In this document: one piece after another, positions 1 through 12,165 of the stretch
How positions within the stretch are numbered: position 1 is the first letter of the stretch
Layout: every line of letters starts with the position of its first letter
Origin: Trachelipus rathkii
Lineage: Eukaryota; Arthropoda; Malacostraca; Isopoda; Trachelipodidae
Reading direction: 5' to 3'
Length of the DNA stretch: 27,500 nt
NCBI GenBank assembly: GCA_015478945.1
Contig: JABUQX010018547.1
Location: 1-27,500, forward strand
The notes under the pieces: generated by a model
The model's database searches: none
What the model was told of the DNA's origin: nothing
What the model saw: the letters and a program-made list of their open reading frames with translations, nothing else
Translations under genes and position numbers: made by a program

Positions 1-3000
1 ATGCCAATTTGGGATAATTTTAAAAATTTAACGGAATTACAAATATAAATCGTTAAAAAAGTTTTGCGTTAACTCAAGATCGCTAAAACAAAAAAACCGC
101 ATACGATTGCTGAAACTTTAAATATTTAACCTAATCCTTTGTCTGGCTTTATATTATTATAAATATATTATATATATATTATATATATATATTATTATAT
201 TAATAATATATTAATATATATTATTTAAAAATTATTATATTTATAATTTAATTATATTATTTATTTATTTATATAATAATTTATATTATTTATATATATT
301 ATTATATTTATAATTATATTATTTTATTATAATATTATATTTATTTTTATAATATTTATAATTATATTAATATATTATATTATTAATATATTATATAATA
401 TAGAAATATATATAATTAATATATTTTTATATATTATAAATAATATATTATATAATATTTATATAAATATATATATAATATATATTATATATATAAATTA
501 ATATATAATATTATATATATATATTATATATTATATATAATATATATATATTATATATATATATAATTTAATATATATATATAATAGTATTTATTATATT
601 ATAACTATATATATATAATTTTATTATATTTATAATATTATTATGTAAATATTAAAAATATATATATTATAAATTATTGAATATTTATTATTATAATATA
701 TAATTATATAGTATTATATTTATATATATATATTTATATTAATAATATTAAAAAAAATTATATTATTATTATATAAAATATTAGTATTATTATAATTTTT
801 ATGTTTATATTTTTTTTTTTTTAAAAAATATATATATTATAATATATTATATAATATATTTATTATATATTGATAATATATATTTATATTATTTGAATAT
901 TTATAATATTATTAATATATTTATTATAATATATTTTATATTATTATATTATATATATATTATATATTATTAATATATTATTATATATATATTATTTAAT
1001 TAGTATATTTATATTTATATAAATATAATATATAAAATAATATATATATTATTATATATATTTATATATATAAAATAATTATATATATATAATAATGTTA
1101 ATTTATACATGAATTTTAATATTTAATTTATATTTAATATATTTATAATTAGAAATATATTAATTTTATAATATTTAGATTTACAAGTTAATATTAAAAT
1201 ATAGTATATAAAATATTTTATTATTATTAAAGAAATTTTTTTAATTAAAAATGATATAATTATATATACATTTTAATTATAGTTTTATATAGTTATATTT
1301 ATATATATATATTATTATTTATTTATATAGATATATTAAATTAGTATTTTTCATTATATATAGGTATAATTTTATAATTTCATATAAACAAATTTGACCT
1401 TTTCGTTAATCACCAATATCTATATTTTTAAAATATTTTATATATATTATTATAAAATATATATTATATAATGATATAATATATATATATATATTATATT
1501 AAAATATATTTATAATTATATTATATTAAAATTATATATATTTATATATATTATATTATAAAAAATATATCTTTATCTTTTTATAATATTGTTTATATAA
1601 TGTTAAAAAATTTTTATATTTTATATTTCTATGTTTACAAACTAATTTTAAATTAGATATTATTATTATATAAGATTTATATTATAAATATGATATATTT
1701 AAATAAATATCTATATATATACATATTAAATATTTCATCCATATTCTTTAAATAATAATTATTATATAGGTTTATATATTTATATATTATATATATTATT
1801 ATATATATATTTTTAAATTATATTATATATTAATTTATAATTATATTTATATATACTATTATATAAATAATATATTTATTATATATATTTATTTTATATA
1901 TTTATTTATTATTATTATATAAATAAACATTATTAATAAATTATATTATATATTTGTATTATTCTTATATAATTTATATATTATTTTTTTAAATTTTATT
2001 AATATTATTATAATATATATAAAATATATATATAAATTTATATATATATAAAAATAAATTATATATATATATATAATATATTATATATTAAAATATATAT
2101 ATATTTATATATATATAAAATATATATAATTAATATTATATATATATAATATATTATTAAAATATTTTTAAATTATTAAATATATATTATTATAATATTA
2201 ATAATAAAGTATAATATATATTATTTTTATGATAGATACATTGATCAAATATCTAGTATATAGTATGTATATATATAGATATATTAGGCATACACAGAGA
2301 ATTTTTATATTATATATTTCTAAATTCAAAAATAAATTATATATTATAATATTAAAAAATATATTATTATTATATATATATAAAAAATATTAGGATATAA
2401 TATATATTTTTTAAATAATATTTTTTATATCATAGAATATCATATTAAAAAATATATGAAAATACTTTCATGCGATTATATATACTATATTATAAATTTA
2501 TATATATATATATATTATATTATTATATAAATTATAATATATATTATATAAATATATATTATATATGTATAATATAAATAATTATTATAGTTATATTATA
2601 TAAAATAATTATTAATTAATATGATATTCATGAATATTATATATTAATTATATAGTATAATATATTATATAATATATATATTATATATATATTATATTAT
2701 AATATTTATATATAATATATATATATATTAATTAATATATATTATATATATAATATTTAAAAAAATATATTATTATTTAATTATATATATTATTTTTATT
2801 TATATTATATAATATATATAATTTATAATTAAATTTAAAAATAAATTAAAATACAATTGTAAATTTTTACACTTTATATTATATATATTTATATTATAAT
2901 ATATATTTATTTTATATTATTTAAAATATATTATACAAATTATATATTAAGATATTATATAATATTTAAATAATATTAATTATATATATATATTATATAT

Positions 3001-3400
3001 ATATATTTTATAATATTAATTTATATTTATATATATAGTTATTTATATATTATATATATATATATATTATTATTTTTATATATATATATATATTATATAG
3101 TTTTTTCATATTTATATAATAATATATATTAGTTATTTTATATATATATATTTATATAATTATTTAAATATATATTAGTAATTATATATATATTTAGAAT
3201 TATTATATATTTTTTAAGAATTAGTGTTATTTTTTCCTTAGATTTATCGTAAATTTATAGTATTTTATTATATATATATATAATATTTATATATATTATA
3301 TTATAATATTAAATAATAATAATATAATTATATATATATTAATATTAATAATTTATTATTATTTTATAATAAATATATAATAATTTTTTATATATATAAT
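1..3400. repeat. Near-pure A/T low-complexity tract
   Basis: About 3.3 kb in which almost every base is A or T, built from irregular TATA, ATTAT and TTAATA words rather than one repeated unit. Only the first ~140 bases and a few short islands carry noticeable G or C. There are no open frames of useful length, no tRNA-like fold and no clear periodicity by eye. It could be AT-rich intergenic or heterochromatic DNA, or a collapsed AT satellite. No gene is visible in it. Confidence 0.85.
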
Positions 3401-3700
3401 TACTTCCAATCTTGTGGGGATTTTTTTTTTTTTTTTTGGGTTTTGAAATTTAGATGGATTGATTTTCGAACTTGGGGGGGACTTTGGTTTGTTCAGGGTA
3501 GAAATAGTTTTGAAGAAGATTAAAAGGAGGAAAATGATTTGGAAAAATATTTATCCAGATTTAAAAAATAATAAATAATTTCTTTATTTCATTTTAAAAA
3601 AATTATTTCATTTTTTCTTCCACCCGTTTGTTGCGTAATAGTCAAATCAACCTTTCTAAAATATTTTTCGATTTAAATACTAATTATTTATTTATTTATG
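3401..3700. other. Short mixed-composition island, no gene seen
   Basis: About 300 bases with long T and G runs set between two A/T tracts. No ORF, repeat unit or RNA structure is recognisable. Its texture (homopolymer runs, few complex words) matches the other islands up to 18.2 kb. Confidence 0.5.
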
Positions 3701-4140
3701 TAACAATATTAATATATATATTATATATATATATTATATTATTATATATAAATTATATTTTTATGATAATAATTTTATTATTATATATTTATATATATTA
3801 AATTTATTTTTTATATATATTTATTTTATACTTTATATATTTTTTTTTCTTTTTTGTATTTTATTTTTACATTTTTTTTATATATAATTTTAATTATATA
3901 TATATAGATAATTATATTATTAATATATTATATATTATATATAATATATATAATTATTTATTATATATAGTTATAATATACAAATATATATAATTAAATA
4001 TTAAAAATACGTTGTATGTGATACAGTTATAATTATACATATATTGTGTTTTATAAATATCATATATATTATTTATTATAACATGATATATATGTATAAT
4101 ATTACATAAATATATAAATATATATAAAATATATTAATAG
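3701..4140. repeat. A/T low-complexity tract
   Basis: Almost only A and T, irregular TA-rich words, no gene or defined repeat unit visible. Confidence 0.75.
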
Positions 4141-4830
4141 TAATAAGGCCCAACTTTCCCTTTTTTAAAAGGGGGATTTGTCTTTAACATTATAAAAAAT
4201 GACAAAATTTTCGGAAATTATCGGCCTGGAACTCGTTAAATTTTCTCGTTTCTTTTAGCCATTGCCCAACTGTGGACGTTTGTAACTTAAAACTCCAGTA
4301 AGAAAAAAGAAAAGAGAAAAAAGTTTTGGGGCCACCATTTTGTTGCCTTTTTTTATATTTTTCATTTGGTTAATTTTTTTTATTTATGTTAATGTTTTTG
4401 TTTTTAAATTTTTTTTTTTTTATTTATTTTTATTAAGGGGCTCGAGCCGGACGGTGGGGGGGAACAAGAGGGGGGGGACGGAAAAAAAGGTTTTCCCCCC
4501 CGCCCGGGTCGTCCCCCCCGCTCTTTGAGGCCGGAGGGGGAGGACCCCTTGGGGGGAACTTTTCTTTGGACATTTCCCTTTGGCGAATTTAATCCTTGGG
4601 GATATTTTTTCCCTTTAAGGTTTTAAAAAAAAATTAAAAAAAAAAAAAAAAAACTGGTATCTGGCAAAACCTTTTTGTCCGCTCCTTTTATCGATTTAGG
4701 CCTTTGGGTGAAAATAAATGGATGAAATAAAACTAAATCGGATTTAATCCCGGCTCGTTTCGATATTATAATCCGGGGTTTTTTAAAAAAACAATGCTTA
4801 TAAAAAGGCTGATAAAACCTTTATACTTAA
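4141..4830. other. Homopolymer-rich island, no gene seen
   Basis: Mixed-composition island with long G, C, T and A runs, including a G/C-run cluster at about 4,436-4,555. A 62-codon open frame at 4,340-4,528 is a run of Phe/Leu followed by Gly/Arg from homopolymers. It has no family resemblance, so I do not call it a gene. Nothing else in the stretch is supportable. Confidence 0.5.
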
Positions 4831-5215
4831 GTATTAATTTATTCTATATTCTATATAATATATATAATTGATATATTTATATAGAGAGAGTGTTAAATAT
4901 CTTCATAAGCAGTATATAAATAATATTTAATACAATATTAAATTTGATTTTTTTTTTTTTTTTTTTTTAAAAAATAATATGTTTTATTATTGTAAATATT
5001 CTTATTACAAATTTTAATATAATATATTAAATAATATGTATATATAATATATTTTTATTTAATATAATTTTCATATTAGATTATTAATTTATAATTTTAT
5101 AATATGTATATTTATATATTATTATAATATTAGCATATATAATATTTTTATATTATATAATTTTATTTATTTTTATTTTAATATATATATATATGAACTC
5201 TAATTAAAATAAATG
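4831..5215. repeat. A/T low-complexity tract
   Basis: Almost pure A/T with a T run at about 4,950-4,968. No gene or defined unit is visible. Confidence 0.7.
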
Positions 5216-8200
5216 AAAGGATGTTACAGGCAAGTAAAAATGTATATTTTTAGTTATTTGTTGATTTTTTTTTGGTGGATTGAAAGAGTAATGAAGGAGT
5301 GAATATTTCAAGGGAAATAATAAAATATGTAAAAAAAAAAAAATTAAACCGCTCTGAGTTTGTGATTATCTGGCCCCCAAAATTTTGGGGTGCAAAGTTA
5401 ATAAAAGATAAAATGTCATAAGAAAGTTTAAGAAAAAATGGCAAAGTTTTTGCCAAAATTTCGAAAGAACCCATTTAGGGCTTAGTTGTAAAAAAAAGGG
5501 GGGGAACCCAAAAAACTTGTTTTTATTTCCAGTTTGTGGGGGGGAACATTATTAAAAACAAAAAATTTTTAATTGGCCACATATTCAGGCTATGTTTTTA
5601 AAAGATAAAAAAAAAAACCCCATTAGGGGGTTGTGCTTTTAAGAAGGAAAAAAACCTTTGGTTGGTTGGAAGGGAAAAGATAAGAGAAGAAAAAAAAAAA
5701 ATTTTAAATTGAAAAAGGGGGCCATAAATTTTAATGCTATTTATCTATATTTCGACTGGGGAGCACTGACATCATAAAAAATAATTGTCAGAAAAAAGAA
5801 AAAAAATGTGGGAAAGAAAATTGGAAAACCTTTAAAAGGATATGCCGAGTCAAATAAGGAAAAGGGCACAGAAAGGTGAGAAGAAGGCAAAGCCGGGGGA
5901 AAAGAAATTAATTTTAGCCCAAAGGGGGAATTAGGGTGTAATTTAAGAAAAAAAACACTCGAAAGAAGTTTTTTTAAGCTTTTTATAAAAAATTTAAAAG
6001 GTTAAGAATTAAGGACCCCCAATTGGGGGTCCAATTAAAAATTGATTGGGGAAAAAAAAATTTAAGTGAGTTTCAGATTTTAAGGAGGTTGGTTTTATTC
6101 CAACATTCTTTCCCCAATGCCTTTATTTGTGCTTTCAGTGTTTTACTGAGGGAGGAAAAAGATATACAGACTTCTAAATAGTTGGGGAGGCTGACTAAAT
6201 AAGTTTCTTTGTTGTTTGCATTTTTGTAAAAAAACAAAAAATAAAGGCGACTTTTACAGGAAATTGTAAATTTGGATGTTAAAAGATATTATTTACCGTT
6301 TTATTAGAGTTTTCATTAATTTTGATTGCACAAGTTTTTTAAAAAAAGCTCTGCAGGGGCCCTGAATCGGTATTAGTTTAGGAGTTTAGGGAATTTCTGG
6401 AAAGGGAGAGGGTTTATTCAGTTACCAGCATTGGCCCAAAAAGGGCACTGTGTTTGATTTTTTTGAAAAAGGGATTCTATAAAAAAACATCTGGTGAGCA
6501 AGAGAGGTTTACCAGGAATACTGGGAAAAAAACTTGCATATGTATTGTTGGGCCTTTATTTATAAGAAAACGGCGGTCAGTAAAGGGCGGGAAAGAATTT
6601 TTTCGAAAATTATGGCCAAGGGTTTTTAAAAGCTTAAACAATTACTTTTCTTTGGTTGGTTAAAAGGGTTCTGGGGAAAAAAAAGTTTAAGAAAGGTTTT
6701 TCATTATAGAGAAAAATAATTTAGGAACCGATAAAACCAAGTACTGTATGGGGACTCCCAGGGCCACGGTTTCAATCGGAAAGGGACTTTTAGGATTCCA
6801 TGTCAGACCCAAAACCTCATTATTTAGGGGAAATATTTATGGGGGAATTTAACCCAATTTTTACCTAAACGGCAATTGGGGGAACAAAGAAGGGAGATCC
6901 AGTTGATATTGTTATATTTAGGAACGTTGAAAGCCAAAGCTTTTTGATTAACGGTTTCCACCCCAAACCATAAGGCTTGATTTGAAAAAGCAAGTTATTT
7001 TTTTGCAAATGGGTGGCTTATTAGGTTTGAGAGGTAAGTATAACATTTGGTTTGGATTAAAGAAGTGGTTGCGGAAATAGGAAAAAAACATGTGTTAACA
7101 AAAAACTTAAATCTTGGCCAAAGTAAAATTGCCATCATATTTGTGAAAATTAGTGGAAGATTGGTTTAACTTATGCACCCTTATAGAACTGAGGGAACCC
7201 CCACTAAATGTGTTCCCTCATGGTATAATAAAAAAGATTTAGGGGGGGACCAGGGGGGGACTTTAAAATGCAAAGGTTTTCCTAAAGTTTTTTGCAAGAT
7301 TTGGGCGATTACCAAAGTGGCCACCCAACAGGTTAGGGGGAATAGTGAAGGATGTTTTCATAAAAGATTCCCCAAACTGATTCTTGGATAAAAAACCTTC
7401 TTGGGTTGGGGCAGGGATAAGTGGTTTTAAAAATCTTGGAATTTTAAAAATAGTTAAAAAAAGTGGTTAAAGGTTTTTTCTTTCAATGAGGTATCTTATA
7501 CTAAAAAAAGGTTTTAAACTTAAACCCCAATATGAAATTGGGGGGAAATTGGGGCTTGAGTTTCTGTTGTTGGGGGACCAGAAAAAAGATCTTTAGGTTG
7601 TGATTTTTTAAAAAGGCCAAGGTAATTTGATAAAGTAGTAAAGCTAAATCAGTGTTTTGCGAGGCTAGGAAATAAAGAGCTTAATAAAGATGTGGGACAT
7701 AACTTAATACTTATTTCTTGTCCGGTAATAAGGAAAAAGCAAAGGAAGTTATTGACCACGGTAAAAAATTGGTATTAAATAAGGATTTTATGTTAGAGGG
7801 CACAGTTAATAAGGGAGGTTATTTGTGCACAAGGTTTTTTGGGGCCCCCTTATTTTAAAAGAAAAAAAAGGGGGGGACTTAGGGGGATTATTTTGCTAAG
7901 GGAGCGGAGTTCTGGCAAAAAACGTAAGGGGGGCAACAAGGGATGATTTTCTGGTTTTTGAGAGGTAAGAGCTATTGGAGGAAAGAGGGCTGAAAGGGAG
8001 TTTAGGAATTGGTATTCTGTAGGGGAAAGGGGGCGATTTCTTTCCAGGAGGGGGGAAACATTTTTTCATTTACCCCCCAAAGTCATACAAAATATTTTTA
8101 CCATTCTATTTGATTAAAACAGAGGGGGACGCAAATTAAAAAAAAATTTTTTCAAGTAGGGGGCATGGGGACCCCAAGGGGTTTGATTCCAGGGGGGCAT

Positions 8201-9000
8201 TTTTTTATAAGGAAAAAAATTTAAGGGAAAGGGGGAAAAAAGGGCATTTGCCATGCTTTTGGATATAAGAAAGCATTGCATTCAATTACAAATTTAGGGT
8301 GTTTTAAAAAAATTTTTGGAAAATAGTCTGCCCCCCAACAGGAAGGTGTTTGTTGAAATGCTGTTCTCTTTCGGAACAAGGACATTCAAACCATTTTAAA
8401 AAAAAAAAAAGGGGAATTTTGGGGGATATGTTATATGGATGGGATCTGAGAGCGGTTTTAATATTTACATATTTAATTTTAATATTTTAGAGGGGTTAGG
8501 CTATTGTTTGGAAAATTGGGGGCGGCGGGTTTTTAGTTTCAGGGGTAAGTTACATTTTATTGTTATCCTTTTAAGGGGACTTTTGCATTGCGTGACCAAT
8601 AACTTAGTTATTTAATGGGCCCATTGTGGGATGTGGTGGTATCACATATAATATAATTTTTTCCATTAGGTTTTGGACTAAAGGGCCCAAAAAAAATTGG
8701 GCTAAGCATGGGAGGCAATTGGTTTGGGTGTAATTTTTTTCATTTTTTATGATAGATATTTTAGTTTTGGACCCTAAAAGGCCAATTGGGTGATTTTTGT
8801 TTAAAAAAATTTACCGCAGTTAATTTGGGGAAACAAGCCCCTAGGGGTTTTTGGCTTTTGTTATGGGAGATTTGCCACATTTGAAAAACCGATGTTTTTG
8901 TTAGTGGGTTGGGGGACTGGGGGGACAGTTCTCGGGAACAAGGGCCCCGATGGGCTTCCTTACGTGGTCCTTCTAATTTTCTTAAATTGTTCCTTAATTG
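5216..9000. other. Purine-rich, C-poor block of unknown nature
   Basis: About 3.8 kb in which the + strand is rich in G and A, moderate in T and poor in C, with many G and A runs of four to nine bases. All frames carry frequent stops, and the longest open frames are about 70 codons. Words such as those at 7,640-7,830 look locally protein-like (about 40 open codons from about 7,720), but I recognise no family. The block could be strand-asymmetric noncoding DNA, a badly eroded gene or repeat, or long-read consensus with uncorrected homopolymers. I assign no function. Confidence 0.55.
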
Positions 9001-9490
9001 TTTTTTTCTTAAATATATATAATTATAATATTAATATATTATATATATGATATATATATATTATAAAATTAATATATTAATATATATATAAAATTTATTA
9101 TTTTTATTATTTATATATATATTATAATATTTATATTATTTTTATATTAGAAGTATATATATATAATTAATTATTATTTATTTATATTATTATATATTAT
9201 TATTATTAGAAGGGGGAGAAGGAGAGGAGGAGAGGAGAGAGAGGGAGGGAGAGTTTTTTTTGGCTAAAAAATTAATATATATATAGATATAAATTAATAT
9301 GTCTTAACTATCTTTTAGATTTATTTAAATATATATTATTAATATTATTATTATAGCTATATATATTTCTTAGAACTTTTCCTTCAAATAGATATAATAT
9401 ATTATATTATTTATAATAATAATATATAATATTATATTATAAATTAATTTTATTATATAGTATTATTATTATATATTTATTATATATATA
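9001..9490. repeat. A/T tract containing a GA-rich tract
   Basis: Low-complexity A/T sequence interrupted by an all-purine tract at 9,208-9,253. No gene is visible. Confidence 0.75.
9208..9253 (+). repeat. 46-bp polypurine (GA/GGA) tract
   Basis: Forty-six consecutive purines with GGAGA- and GAGAG-like words, followed at once by a T run. Mirror-like polypurine tracts of this kind are known to be able to form intramolecular triplexes, but nothing here shows that it does. It is a simple-sequence repeat inside an A/T tract. Confidence 0.8.
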
Positions 9491-9740
9491 AATTATTTAA
9501 AAATTAGGTCTGTTCTTTAGGGAAAAATCGGAAAATTCTTCCAGTATGGAAAAGGGAGGTAAACCGCGGGGACCAAAAAAAAAACCATTGGCACGGTAAA
9601 AGGGGGACATGGAGGTTATTAAAAATTTCTTTATATTACACGGTTTCGAGGTCTTTTCTTCTGGTCCCTCGATCAGGTGTTTCTCCCATTTCTCAACCCC
9701 CCCTCCTAATTTAAACAATTTTTTAATAGAAAAATTTAGG
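9491..9740. other. Mixed-composition island, no gene seen
   Basis: About 250 bases of ordinary base complexity. A 73-codon minus-strand open frame covers 9,497-9,718 but matches nothing I recognise, and it lies in sequence with the same homopolymer texture as its neighbours. It is not called as a gene. Confidence 0.45.
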
Positions 9741-10002
9741 ATTTCAAAAATTTACTATTTGTAAAAAACAAAAAAATTTTAAAAAAAAACAAAAAAAAAA
9801 AATTATAAAAAAAAATAAAAATACAAAAAATTGAAAAAGAATATTATATTTTAATATTGAAAAGAAACATAAAAAAAAAAAAACCAAGGGAAATTTAAAA
9901 AAAAATTTAAAAAAAAAGAAAAGCAACAAATTCGAAGTTTCATTTTTATCGATTGTCACAATACCGGGAAACGGGGGCCATTAAAAAAATTTTTTAAAAA
10001 TG

Positions 10003-10042
<40 letters not shown>

Positions 10043-10070
10043 AAAAAAAAAAAAAAAAAAAAAAACGCCA
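9741..10070. repeat. A-rich stretch with poly(A) runs
   Basis: About 330 bases dominated by A, including nearly uninterrupted A from about 10,003 to 10,064 with only a single C inside. No retroposon body or target-site duplication could be tied to it, so it is recorded as simple sequence and not as a poly(A) tail. Confidence 0.8.
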
Positions 10071-10400
10071 CAGGGTTTTTTTTCAGTCAAAATCTATTGA
10101 TTGAACCCTCACCTTCTCCAACCCAAGATGTAAAAGGATGAAGGGTTAAAAAAAAATATTTTTTATCTCGTTGTTTTCCCTTAGTCTTAAATGAAAGAAT
10201 CCATTTATCGTTTAATGATAAAAAGTTTTAGTTGTCGGAAAAAAATTGGAGGGTCAAAGAAATATGGAATAATATTTCATTACCCAACTGTTTTTTTTTA
10301 AAAATGGGAGAAGAAAAAAAGGAAGGAAGAGGGCCATTTTTGAGGGGTAGGGGGGAGGGAAGAAGAAAAATCCCACCCAGGCAAAAAAAAAACCGGAAAT
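10071..10400. other. Mixed-composition island, no gene seen
   Basis: About 330 bases between the poly(A) stretch and the next A/T tract. One open frame of 73 codons (10,232-10,453) is Lys/Arg/Gly-rich from A and G runs and ends in A/T sequence. It resembles no protein family and is not called. Confidence 0.45.
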
Positions 10401-12165
10401 ATATATTTTTTAATATATTAATATATTATTTAAATGTTTATTATAAATTATAATTTATTATTATATATATATAAGTATTATATTTTATAGATTATATGCT
10501 GTAAAATGTAGTTCCAATTTCGAAATTACTTTTTCTGCTTAATGATTATATATTATATATATTATTAATTTAATTATAATATTTATATAAAGATATTATA
10601 TATATTATATTTATATATATGATAATTATATATATTATTAACGATATAATTAAATATAAAAAATATTTTTTTTAGATTTTTTTTAAAATATTTTATTTTT
10701 CGTAAAGTTTTTCTGGAAATTATTACTTTTTTAAAAAAAAAAATTTTATAGAAATATTTTATATTATTGATATATATTTATCTTTTTATTGAATTTATAT
10801 TATATGTATTATAATTAATTTATTGTTATTATAATATTAATAAATTAATATATATTTTATTATTATTATATATTTATATTTATTTATTATATTATATATT
10901 AATTTATATAATATTATAGGATATTATATTATATATATATATTATATAATTTAATATAATTAAAAAAATAATTATATATAATATTATATATTATTATTTA
11001 TATATTTATATAAAAAAATAGAATTTAATATATTTAAAGATTAATATATAATTTAATATTCTAAAATATATTATTTTTTTATTATAGATATAATAATATT
11101 ATATATTTTAAATTTTGCATGGAGTTTTCTTATAAATTAAAGATTAAATATTTTTTAATTCAAGATATATAATTCATATATATATTTAATATTATTAATT
11201 TATATGTTCCATATTTATTAACAAGTTATTAAGTACCATAAAATATACTTAATATCTCAATATCCATCATTTATTTATTATATATATTTTTATTTATATA
11301 ATATATATATTATATTATTTTACCCTTAATAATATATAAATATTTATTTACAATTATAGATATTATATTCATGAATAATTTAATTATATATATATATAAT
11401 GGTTAAATTGTTTAATTTTAAAATTATAAAAAAATAGATCTATTTTCATTAAATATTAATATTATTTGTACAATATAATTATTTTATATATATTATTATT
11501 ATATATATATATATATATACTATATATTTATATATATTATATATTATTTATTATTAAATTTCAAAGTATTTATTTTCTGTTACTATTATATATATTTGTC
11601 TGATAATTATTTATCTTATTTAAAATATAAAATAAACAGAATATTTTTATAAACAATATTATATATAGTTTTTAGAATTTTGAATATATTTATATATATA
11701 ATATATAAAGTATTAATATATATATTTTTTATTTTACGATATATATTTACTTAAATATATATTTTATAAACTATGTTTATTTTTTTTTTTTTTAAATTAT
11801 AGATTATATTTATTGATTTTATATATTTTATATTATTTAATATATATTATTTATATTTTTATTAATATTTGAACTAACCAATTTATATTATTATATAATT
11901 ATATTTAATATTTATAATATATATTAATATATAATTTATATATATTTATTAATATATGTATGATTTATATTTATATTTATTATAATATATTATATTATAA
12001 TTAAATTATATTACACATATAATATATATTATATAAATATACTTATTAATAATATAATAATATATAATAAATATATTATAATTATATATATATTATTGAT
12101 AGATATATAATATAATATATTATATATTATATATTATATTTTTATATATATATATATTAAAAACT
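10401..12165. repeat. A/T low-complexity tract
   Basis: About 1.75 kb of nearly pure A/T with irregular TATA-type words and occasional single G or C. No gene, RNA fold or regular repeat unit is visible. It lies midway between the purine-rich and pyrimidine-rich blocks. Confidence 0.85.

Noticed and set aside
1..3400. Possible CRISPR-like or regular satellite array in the A/T tract
   Set aside because: The words are irregular, with no constant repeat and spacer lengths.
9744..9959. 71-codon Phe-rich minus-strand frame
   Set aside because: It is produced by A runs on the + strand.
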